Origin: an uncultured Alphaproteobacteria bacterium
GTDB taxonomy: Bacteria; Pseudomonadota; Alphaproteobacteria; Micavibrionales; Micavibrionaceae
NCBI GenBank assembly: GCA_937124505.1
Contig: CAKZKV010000318.1
Span: 1-5,167, forward strand
Direction of reading: 5' to 3'
Length of the DNA: 5,167 nucleotides
In this document: in pieces, positions 1 through 5,167 of the stretch
Layout of the letters: each line of letters begins with the position of its first letter
How positions within the stretch are numbered: the stretch's first letter is position 1
Notes under the pieces: model-generated
What the model saw: only the letters and a program-made list of their open reading frames with translations
What the model was told of the DNA's origin: nothing
Database searches by the model: none
Position numbers and translations under genes: made by a program

Positions 1-630
1 TGTGCTAAGGGCAAGAATGACGACAGTGTAGAGAAAGCGGCTATTTGATTGCTTACAGGCATCCAGAAGGCGGCCTCTTTCTTCATCGTCCAGAAAGCGG
101 ACGCGGCCTCTCGGCTCTTTCTTGCGGCTAATTTTATCAAGCGGATGATGCTCCAGCCAATCCCATTCGTTTACGGCTATCGTGCAAGCATGGCTCAAAG
201 CCGCAATATATCGGTTAACACGCGCAGGGCTAATTGGCTTTTCCGTCCCGTTCTTATATTTGAATTTTCGGGCCGACAGCACCTCAATCTTTTCAGTAAT
301 CATGGATTTTGTAAGATCTGCGAGGATACAATGGCCGAGTTCTTCTTTCCACCAGTCCAGCATGGATTTAATATCGTCATGCCGTTTGCGATTATCCTGT
401 TTGATCCGCTTCAAATAACGATCAATCATATCCGTAAGCGTATGTTTCTGGGCCTCGGTGCTTTTGAAATAACGCTTCTCATGCATGGCCGCCTCGACAC
501 TCTTGGCCCAATTCATAGCTTTGGTTTTGCTTGGGAAGGTGGCGGTCTGGGTGGGATAGCCTTTCCGGCGAACCTGAACCCTGAATGTTTTTTCACCTTT
601 GGAAGATATACGCTCCTGAATATAAGCCAT
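1..630 (-). CDS. int: Tyrosine recombinase / phage-type integrase, N-terminal 210 residues (runs off the left edge)
   Basis: A site-specific recombinase of the lambda-integrase family, which would insert and excise a mobile element by cutting and rejoining DNA at attachment sites. The reading frame is open from ATG at 630 to base 1. Residues about 1-55 resemble the small arm-type DNA-binding domain (F-R-V-Q-V-R-R-K-G-Y-P, then a helix). Residues about 62-163 form the helical SAM-like core-binding domain, ending in W-D-W-L-E-H-H-P. The catalytic domain opens at about 176 with R-V-R-F-L-D-D-E-E-R, and the visible part stops at L-A-L-S-T, just before the expected G-x-R with the first catalytic arginine. 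Arg, His and Tyr catalytic residues therefore cannot be checked here. The start is supported by AAGGAG 7 bases upstream. The gene points away from the tRNA-Ser, whose 3' end is 285 bases behind its start, so that tRNA is the likely integration target. Prophage, integrative element and genomic island cannot be told apart from this fragment. Confidence 0.93.
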   Translation of the reverse strand, partial: MAYIQERISSKGEKTFRVQVRRKGYPTQTATFPSKTKAMNWAKSVEAAMHEKRYFKSTEAQKHTLTDMIDRYLKRIKQDNRKRHDDIKSMLDWWKEELGHCILADLTKSMITEKIEVLSARKFKYKNGTEKPISPARVNRYIAALSHACTIAVNEWDWLEHHPLDKISRKKEPRGRVRFLDDEERGRLLDACKQSNSRFLYTVVILALST

Positions 631-637
631 TTTGAAA

Positions 638-643
638 CTCCTT
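638..643 (-). promoter_or_regulatory. Ribosome binding site of the integrase gene
   Basis: On the minus strand AAGGAG lies 7 bases before the ATG at 630. This is a near-perfect Shine-Dalgarno match and fixes the integrase start. It is stronger than the weak or absent sites before the three plus-strand genes. Confidence 0.8.
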
Positions 644-707
644 CGTAGACAGTGAAACGCTACAAAAAACAGCCTCAAAAGGCAATAGAGGTTATCAAAA
701 CCGGTGC

Positions 708-735
708 ATTAAACTAAAAAGCATAAATATATCAA
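708..735 (-). promoter_or_regulatory. Candidate sigma-70 promoter of the integrase gene
   Basis: Reading the minus strand, TTGATA (735-730, 5 of 6 to consensus) is followed after 16 bases by TTTAAT (713-708, 5 of 6). Transcription would start near 701, leaving a leader of about 70 bases before the integrase ATG. The surrounding sequence is AT-rich. A GGTGCA repeat (703-708) touches the -10 element and the predicted start, so a protein bound there would block the promoter. Confidence 0.5.
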
Positions 736-789
736 AATGATAAAAATAACATGATGTTTAATGGTGCGTTTATGGTGCAAAGTATTCTC

Positions 790-804
790 AAAACCATTGG
801 TTTT
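790..804. repeat. Short perfect inverted repeat in the element border region
   Basis: AAAACCA at 790-796 and TGGTTTT at 798-804 are perfect inverted complements around a single central T. The repeat lies between the two phased GGTGC pairs. An 8-base part, TCAAAACC at 788-795, recurs directly at 695-702. Such a dyad could bind a dimeric protein such as an excisionase or repressor, but no such gene is visible here. It could also be chance in AT-rich DNA. Confidence 0.4.
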
Positions 805-915
805 TAGCAATTTCCAAGAATGTTGATGTGGAGTGTAAAAAACGAAACTGTGGTGCATTTTTGTCCGGAATTGCACCAGGATTGCACCATGAGAGATTTT
901 AGGGCTTGGGGATTA

Positions 916-948
916 TGGCGGAAGAGCAGGGATTCGAACCCTGGAAGG
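916..948. other. attR: Probable attachment site (att) at the 3' end of tRNA-Ser
   Basis: Elements that use tRNA targets usually cross over within the 3' half, often from the T arm to the CCA end, and carry a copy that rebuilds the tRNA. Here the tRNA 3' end faces a divergent regulatory region with phased repeats, the nearest 26 bases away, and then the integrase. The exact core cannot be defined because the second copy would be outside the window. No other copy of this segment occurs in the window. The left/right label is arbitrary. Confidence 0.5.
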
Positions 949-1005
949 ACTTGCATCCTTGCTGGTTTTCAAGACCAGTGCATTCAACCACTCTGCCACT
1001 CTTCC
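916..1005 (-). tRNA. tRNA-Ser with anticodon UGA
   Basis: On the minus strand a complete class II tRNA of 90 bases reads from 1005 to 916. The acceptor stem GGAAGAG pairs perfectly with CTCTTCC, followed by the discriminator G and an encoded CCA (918-916). The anticodon stem is CTGGT/ACCAG around the loop CTTGAAA, giving anticodon UGA (971-969), which reads UCA and probably other UCN serine codons. A long variable arm (AAGGA...TCCTT) is typical of tRNA-Ser. The T arm is CAGGG-TTCGAAT-CCCTG. The gene is intact, as expected if an element integrated at its 3' end and restored the sequence. The integrase gene lies beyond that 3' end. Confidence 0.97.
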
Positions 1006-1037
1006 TGAAAGTATCGATCAGTTGAAATCAAGTTGTG

Positions 1038-1066
1038 TTTTTAGCTAAATCGCGCTCTGGTGTCCA
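1038..1066 (-). promoter_or_regulatory. Candidate promoter of tRNA-Ser
   Basis: On the minus strand TGGACA (1066-1061, 5 of 6 to TTGACA) is followed after 17 bases by TAAAAA (1043-1038, 4 of 6 to TATAAT). The predicted start is near 1031, about 26 bases before the mature tRNA 5' end. Spacing and position fit a sigma-70 promoter. The -10 match is only fair. No convincing factor-independent terminator is seen after the tRNA. Confidence 0.45.
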
Positions 1067-1166
1067 GCGTTTTTATGACCTTTCTCAGCGAAAATACGAT
1101 CTGTCTTTAATCATATGCATATAAATTCAAAAAAACTTTTATTTCATACAAAATTCATTTAACAAA

Positions 1167-1952
1167 ATGCGGATATTTCATAAATGTATTTGTAATATGA
1201 CGATATTTAACAAAATCAGTGGCATGATAATCTTGTGCGTCATCCTTGTTTTGGCAGTTACCTCAACACCTGCCGCGCAAAAACTTTGGCTGACCTATGA
1301 TATGGCCCGGGCGTTTGACTTGCCTGTCTCCAGACTGTCTCTCGAATGTCATCACGACAATATCGCTTTGAATCAAGGGGAACTGACCCTGTGTCTGACG
1401 CCGGAAAATGGCCAGAGCAAGCGTTGTGAGGCATCATTCAAACTTCTGGAATACGCCCCGTCCCAACACCAGATTCACTATGATTTTCATTTAGATGAGC
1501 ATATGGCTGCAGCCTCCAACCTTTATATTATCAGCCAGGTTCACGCTCTGCCGGATAAACAGGAACCATGGAGATGTCCGCCCCTGTCTTTTGATGTCAA
1601 AAACAGCACATTTTTTGCTCACAACCGCTGGGATACGAACAAAATCACAGAAGACCCGCACAATAAGTGCATCCATTCAACATCCTCCATTCAAGGACGG
1701 AAGGTCCTTGACGGCATCTCTTTGCCTGAAGAGCAAGCCTGGCATGAGGTCAATTTAGATCTCACGCTCTCCACGGAAAACGGAAGTCTTGCCCTGCAGT
1801 TAAACGAACATCAAAGCGATGTCCTGAATGGCCCGAATACATATAATGACCGCAGGCCCCCTTTTTTGAAACTGGGAATCTACAACCCACATAACGCAAA
1901 GATTGAGAAGCGCCAGTGCATCACTTTCAAAAACATCATGATCTCCCGATAG
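1167..1952 (+). CDS. Secreted heparin-lyase-like (polysaccharide lyase fold) protein
   Basis: A predicted exported protein of 261 residues. The N-terminus has lysines followed by a hydrophobic stretch (about 20-33, I-I-L-C-V-I-L-V-L-A) and a likely signal peptidase site near T-P-A-A-Q (34-38). There is no lipobox. The mature part resembles the heparin-lyase-like polysaccharide lyases (Pfam Polysacc_lyase, from memory). The matching motifs are R-C-E at 86-88, Q-V-H at 124-126, P-P-L at 138-140, W-H-E-V at 192-195, G-P-N-T-Y-N-D at 222-228 and K-L-G-I-Y at 235-239. In heparin lyase I a His and the Lys and Tyr of a K-x-x-x-Y motif are active-site residues, and H126, K235 and Y239 are the likely counterparts. 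If active it would cleave an acidic polysaccharide by beta-elimination outside the cytoplasm; the substrate is unknown. No clear ribosome binding site is seen. Starts at 1197 or 1224 would shorten the N-terminus, and 1197 gives a neater signal peptide. The gene lies 73 bases before dnaG on the same strand, with no obvious functional link. Confidence 0.65.
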   Translation: MRIFHKCICNMTIFNKISGMIILCVILVLAVTSTPAAQKLWLTYDMARAFDLPVSRLSLECHHDNIALNQGELTLCLTPENGQSKRCEASFKLLEYAPSQHQIHYDFHLDEHMAAASNLYIISQVHALPDKQEPWRCPPLSFDVKNSTFFAHNRWDTNKITEDPHNKCIHSTSSIQGRKVLDGISLPEEQAWHEVNLDLTLSTENGSLALQLNEHQSDVLNGPNTYNDRRPPFLKLGIYNPHNAKIEKRQCITFKNIMISR

Positions 1953-2025
1953 GAGATATAAATAAGAGCGCATTCATGCTTATGCCTTGTCAATCTGGCG
2001 GTGAATAAAGTAAGAATGGTCTGGT

Positions 2026-3771
2026 ATGTCCACTTTTACGCCGCGATTTCTGGATGAAATTCGTAACCGTCTTGTCCTTTCCGAAGCGATAGGGCGGAAG
2101 GTACGGATCACACGTGCCGGACGGGAATTCAAGGCCTGCTGCCCCTTTCACAAAGAAAAAACTCCCAGCTTTACGATTAATGACGACAAGGGTTTTTACC
2201 ATTGCTTCGGCTGCGGGGCGCATGGAGACATTATCGGCTGGACGATGCAATATGAAAATCGCAGCTTCCCGGAGGCGATTGAGCAACTCGCGGCACAAGC
2301 CGGGCTGGAAATGCCGAAACAATCGCCGCAAGAGGTCAAACAAGCGCGGGAAGAAAAAAACCTTTACCAGTTAATGGATGAGGCCGCCCTCTTCATGGAA
2401 GAAGAATTACGGAACATCAGGCACAAGGCGGCCTATGATTATATTACGGGACGGGGGCTGACGGAAGAGACGCTACGGGCCTTCCGCATCGGCTATGCTT
2501 CGGAGGACCGCAAGGCCTTGTATGATTTTCTGAAAAGCAAGGACTACACAGACAAGCAGATGATGGAAGCCGGGCTGATCCGCAAGGATAAAAACGGAGC
2601 CCCGTACAGCTTCTTCCGTGAGCGCATTATGTTCCCGGTCACCGATAAACGCGGGCGGATTGTGGCGTTCGGCGGACGCATCCTGCCCGATCACCTGCTG
2701 CTTCCGAACCGCGGGAATTTTACCCCGCCAAAATATATCAACTCCACAGACACACCCCTGTTTCATAAGGGGCGCATGCTTTATGGCGCAGCGCATGCCT
2801 CTTATGCCGCACGGGAAGGCGAGTCCGTCATTGTCACGGAAGGATATCTGGATGTGATTACCTGCTGGCAGGCAGGACTGCGGGGTGCGGTTGCCCCACT
2901 GGGGACGGCCCTGACCGAGGAGCAGATCATAGAACTGTGGCGCATGATCCCGGAGGAAACAAAAGTCCCGATCCTGTGTTTCGACGGGGACAATGCCGGA
3001 CGCCGTGCCGGCCTGCGCGCCGCCGAGCGCGCCCTGCCCCTGCTGAAACCCGGCCATAGTCTGAAGTTCATGTTTCTGCCGGAAGGCGAAGACCCGGACA
3101 CCTATATCCGTAAGAAAAGCGCTGAGGCATTTCGCGCACTCCTGTCACAGGCAGAGCCGATGGTTGATTTTCTGTTTCAGCAGGAAACAAAAGGAAAAGC
3201 CCTGACCACGCCGGAAGAACGCGCCGGCCTGAACCAAAAACTCGAAGAATATGTGAAACGCATTCCGGACCGGGACGTACAGTATTACTATGGCCGTGCC
3301 TTTCGTGAAAAAACCAGCGCCTTGTTCCGTGCGTCTTTTACGCCGAAGCGGGGTGGATACCAACCACCGCCTCTCCAGATTGCCACAAAACTGCAAAAAC
3401 CGAATCAGTCACAAAAAAATCTGCTGGAACGCATCCTTTTGAGTGCTGTGATCAAACGTCCAGAATTATTTCATGATGTTGAGGAACGGCTTGGAACACT
3501 TGATTTTTCACATTCTGCATTAAATAAAATCAGAAACGGTCTTTTTGATGCGCTTGATACGGAAATAAAACTTGACTTTGAGGACTTGAAAAGCCATTTA
3601 ATATCAGTTGGTTTGGAGGGGGAACTGTCCTATACTTTGAATGATTCGGTTCTGACACATGCAGGATTCATAAGGGAATGCACAGAATATGCGGACCTTT
3701 TGCAAAACTGGAACAAGTATTGGAAGGCCATCGAAACCAGAGTGGAACAAGGGGAATTTCTGACATCCTGA
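2026..3771 (+). CDS. dnaG: DNA primase DnaG
   Basis: Synthesises the short RNA primers for the lagging strand and for fork restart, working with the DnaB helicase in the cytoplasm. The 581-residue product is complete and slightly short for the family (commonly about 600-650). The N-terminal CHC2 zinc-binding domain has ligands C39, H42, C60 and C63 (C-P-F-H and C-F-G-C-G-A-H-G-D). The polymerase core has the basic segments F-R-E-R-I-M-F-P (about 197-204), F-G-G-R-I-L and P-K-Y-I-N-S (to about 240). The TOPRIM fold shows E-G-Y-L-D-V (272-277, metal-binding Glu) and D-G-D-N-A-G (320-325, two metal-binding Asp). From about 450 onward the sequence is poorly conserved, as is usual for the DnaB-binding domain. 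The ATG start gives the family-typical M-x-x-x-x-P-x-F-L-D-E-I-R opening, although the ribosome binding site is weak. The gene is followed by rpoD after 59 bases, as in the macromolecular-synthesis operon. Confidence 0.97.
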   Translation: MSTFTPRFLDEIRNRLVLSEAIGRKVRITRAGREFKACCPFHKEKTPSFTINDDKGFYHCFGCGAHGDIIGWTMQYENRSFPEAIEQLAAQAGLEMPKQSPQEVKQAREEKNLYQLMDEAALFMEEELRNIRHKAAYDYITGRGLTEETLRAFRIGYASEDRKALYDFLKSKDYTDKQMMEAGLIRKDKNGAPYSFFRERIMFPVTDKRGRIVAFGGRILPDHLLLPNRGNFTPPKYINSTDTPLFHKGRMLYGAAHASYAAREGESVIVTEGYLDVITCWQAGLRGAVAPLGTALTEEQIIELWRMIPEETKVPILCFDGDNAGRRAGLRAAERALPLLKPGHSLKFMFLPEGEDPDTYIRKKSAEAFRALLSQAEPMVDFLFQQETKGKALTTPEERAGLNQKLEEYVKRIPDRDVQYYYGRAFREKTSALFRASFTPKRGGYQPPPLQIATKLQKPNQSQKNLLERILLSAVIKRPELFHDVEERLGTLDFSHSALNKIRNGLFDALDTEIKLDFEDLKSHLISVGLEGELSYTLNDSVLTHAGFIRECTEYADLLQNWNKYWKAIETRVEQGEFLTS

Positions 3772-3830
3772 CATGGCTGTTAAGAACATTTTAAAGAATA
3801 TATTTTTTTTATATTGATGGAACTGATTGA
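3772..3830 (+). other. AT-rich dnaG-rpoD intergenic gap
   Basis: The 59 bases between the dnaG stop and the rpoD start hold a run of eight T (3803-3810) flanked by AATATA and TATATT, which are inverted complements. The stem would be all A-U, so it is not a convincing terminator. TATATT at 3810-3815 could serve as a -10 element, but no -35 element stands at a suitable distance. The gap may carry an rpoD-specific promoter or act only as a leader. Nothing firm can be assigned. Confidence 0.4.
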
Positions 3831-5167
3831 ATGACAGTTGAGCAACTTCAACGACAAAACAGCAGGCAAGGGACCGTGAGTAAAGATAAACAGGAAAAAT
3901 TATCACCAGCCGATAAAAGCAAGAAGGAACAAATTGAAAGTTCTCTTCAGGAAACCCTCAAAAAACTGATTGCAAAGGCGAAGGAAACCGGCTCTGTCAC
4001 ATATGATGAGTTAAATAAAGCTCTGCCTGCGGAAGATTTCTCTTCAGAGCAGATTGAGGACGCCATATCCGCGCTATCGGATATGGGTATTCAGATGGTC
4101 GAAAAAGACGATGATATCGTCGATGACGTTTCGGATGGCAATGACGACGATGAGGAAGAAGACGGCGACTACGAATCCAGCGGGAACATCAAGTCGGACG
4201 ATACAGGCCGCACGGATGATCCCGTGCGTATGTACCTGCGGGAAATGGGGTCTGTTGAGCTTTTGTCCCGCGAAGGTGAAATTGCCATTGCCAAAAGAAT
4301 TGAGGCCGGTAAAGAACTGATGATCAGCGGGATTTGCGAATCCCCTCTGGCGATTGAATCCATTATTGCCTGGTACGAAGCCCTGCAAAAAGGCGATATC
4401 CTTCTGCGGGAGGTTATTGATCTCGAAACAACCTATAACGAGGATCCCGACACTGCCGGGGGATCGGCCTCGGAAGACGAGGAAGAGGAGTCAGAAGAAG
4501 GCAGCGGAGAGGCCAGCGAAGATAATGACGAGGTCAACCTGTCTCTGTCTGCGATGGAAGCAGAAATTCAGGAAAACGTCTTTACGGCATTCAATAACAT
4601 CAAAAAGACCTACAAAAAAATGCAGGCCGCCCAGCAGGAGCGTCTGGACGCCCTGTCCAAAGGGAAAGAGCCGACAGAAGCGGTCAACAAGAAATACGAA
4701 ACCTTGAGAAAGGAAATGGTCAACCTGATGAAAGAAATCCGCATCAACCCGGCGCGGATTGAACAGCTGGTTGAACGCCTTTACGCCATGAACAAGGAAC
4801 TGGTCTCACTGGAAGGCCAGTTACTTCGCTTTGCCATGAATGAAAAAGTCAAACGTGAAGAGTTCCTGGACGAATATTTCGGCTCAGAAGTTGATCCGAC
4901 CTGGCTGGCGCGGGTGGCCAAAAAGAAATCAAAAGGCTGGGCAGAGTTTGCCGAAAAACACGGCGACAATATTGAGAAAATCCGCGGAGAAATCGCTTCT
5001 ATTTCTGAAGAGGCCATGTTGCCACTCATGGAATTTCGCCGGACCGTCGGCACAGTCCAAAAAGGCGACAAGGAAGCAGGACGCGCCAAGAAGGAAATGG
5101 TTGAGGCCAACCTGCGTCTGGTGATTTCGATTGCCAGAAAATATACCAATCGCGGCCTGCAATTCCT
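3831..5167 (+). CDS. rpoD: RNA polymerase primary sigma factor RpoD (sigma-70), N-terminal 445 residues, cut by the window end
   Basis: The housekeeping sigma factor, which brings RNA polymerase to -10/-35 promoters. Region 1.1, which blocks DNA binding by free sigma, spans about 37-92 (T-L-K-K-L-I-A-K-A-K ... V-T-Y-D-E-L-N). An acidic linker follows at 92-114. Region 1.2 is at about 129-161, with D-D-P-V-R-M-Y-L-R-E-M-G and L-L-S-R-E-G-E-I-A-I-A-K-R-I-E. The long non-conserved region runs from about 162 to 415 and holds a second acidic run (204-234) and a lysine-rich helical part. Region 2.1 starts at about 419 (K-K-E-M-V-E-A-N-L-R-L-V-I-S-I-A-R-K-Y) and the frame is still open at 5167, so regions 2.2-4 are missing here. 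The frame begins at ATG 3831, immediately after an in-frame TGA, with only a weak GATGGA upstream. A GTG at 3876 is an alternative start that would remove 15 non-conserved residues. Probably co-transcribed with dnaG. Confidence 0.97.
   Translation, partial: MTVEQLQRQNSRQGTVSKDKQEKLSPADKSKKEQIESSLQETLKKLIAKAKETGSVTYDELNKALPAEDFSSEQIEDAISALSDMGIQMVEKDDDIVDDVSDGNDDDEEEDGDYESSGNIKSDDTGRTDDPVRMYLREMGSVELLSREGEIAIAKRIEAGKELMISGICESPLAIESIIAWYEALQKGDILLREVIDLETTYNEDPDTAGGSASEDEEEESEEGSGEASEDNDEVNLSLSAMEAEIQENVFTAFNNIKKTYKKMQAAQQERLDALSKGKEPTEAVNKKYETLRKEMVNLMKEIRINPARIEQLVERLYAMNKELVSLEGQLLRFAMNEKVKREEFLDEYFGSEVDPTWLARVAKKKSKGWAEFAEKHGDNIEKIRGEIASISEEAMLPLMEFRRTVGTVQKGDKEAGRAKKEMVEANLRLVISIARKYTNRGLQF

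Larger units (their letters stand above)
703..889. repeat. Cluster of six GGTGCA-type repeats, candidate integrase arm-type binding sites
   Basis: The word GGTGCA, or its complement TGCACC, occurs at 703-708 (+), 774-779 (+), 852-857 (+), 872-877 (-) and 883-888 (-). A one-base variant GGTGCG lies at 763-768 (+). Two pairs have 11-bp spacing (763/774 and 872/883), about one helical turn. The segments 761-780 and 871-890 form an inverted repeat that matches at 16 of 20 bases by my alignment. The cluster fills the non-coding stretch between the integrase start and the tRNA 3' end and does not enter either gene. Lambda-type integrases bind short repeated arm sites beside the core site through their N-terminal domain, so that role fits. 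Binding itself is inferred. I see no small gene (for example an excisionase) in 631-915. Confidence 0.65.

Noticed and set aside
49..648. Long plus-strand open frame of 199 codons at the left end
   Set aside because: It is the antisense shadow of the integrase, whose minus-strand frame has recognisable domains and a strong ribosome binding site.
664..683. Terminator-like hairpin on the minus strand between the integrase promoter and its start (GCCT-TTTG-AGGC followed by TG and six T)
   Set aside because: The stem is only 4 bp and the T run is offset by two bases, too weak to call. It could still be a weak attenuator or stop tRNA read-through.
851..878. Hairpin TGGTGCA / TGCACCA after the tRNA as a possible tRNA terminator
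   Set aside because: The 14-base loop and lack of a T run make termination unlikely. The two arms are better explained as members of the repeat cluster.
820..1008. Plus-strand open frame of 62 codons across the tRNA
   Set aside because: Its product contains S-R-D-S-N-P-G, the well-known false peptide from reading across a tRNA T arm in antisense. No real gene is supported.
1987..2016. Possible dnaG promoter, TTGTCA then TAAGAA with 18-bp spacing
   Set aside because: The -10 match is only 3 of 6 and the start site would fall almost on the dnaG ATG, so I do not list it.
2473..3057. Minus-strand open frame of 194 codons inside dnaG
   Set aside because: Antisense shadow of the conserved primase core in GC-rich codons. 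The product has no recognisable domain.
3817..3834. Five-codon frame (ATG GAA CTG ATT GAA TGA) whose stop overlaps the rpoD ATG as ATGA
   Set aside because: It looks like a coupling leader peptide, but there is no ribosome binding site before it and a frame this short arises easily by chance.
4054..5162. Several open frames on both strands inside rpoD
   Set aside because: All overlap the well-supported RpoD frame. Their products are low-complexity readings of its acidic and lysine-rich codons.

Overview
The window looks like a chromosomal segment from an alphaproteobacterium of moderate GC content. Three things suggest this: the dnaG-rpoD pair, the style of the DnaG N-terminus, and a primary sigma factor with a long acidic non-conserved region. 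The assignment is an inference from protein style; nothing in the window fixes the genus. It joins the right end of an integrated mobile element (about 1-915) to core chromosome (about 916-5167).

Left part, 1-915. A tyrosine recombinase (integrase) is encoded on the minus strand from 630 and runs off the left edge just before its first catalytic arginine. The 285 bases between its start and the tRNA hold six copies of a GGTGCA-type word, four of them in two pairs with 11-bp spacing that form an inverted repeat. This is the layout expected of integrase arm-type binding sites. A good sigma-70-like promoter for the integrase overlaps one of the copies. A perfect tRNA-Ser(UGA) gene follows on the minus strand at 916-1005, with its 3' end facing the integrase. 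This is the classic arrangement for an element integrated at a tRNA 3' end. The rest of the element and the second attachment site lie outside the window to the left.

Middle, 1006-2025. After the tRNA promoter region comes an AT-rich gap and then a plus-strand gene for a secreted protein of 261 residues. Its C-terminal half carries the motif set of the heparin-lyase-like polysaccharide lyase family (jelly-roll fold), including a K-L-G-I-Y motif. Its substrate is unknown.

Right part, 2026-5167. dnaG (primase, complete, 581 residues) and rpoD (primary sigma factor, first 445 residues, cut by the window end in region 2) lie in the same direction with a 59-base AT-rich gap. They form the core of the macromolecular-synthesis operon. 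The rpsU gene that precedes dnaG in enterobacteria is absent from this window. Primase makes primers for replication and RpoD directs housekeeping transcription.

No CRISPR array, insertion sequence or clearly new multi-gene system is visible. The most notable signals are the structured integrase-binding region at the element border and the lyase-like gene between the tRNA and dnaG.
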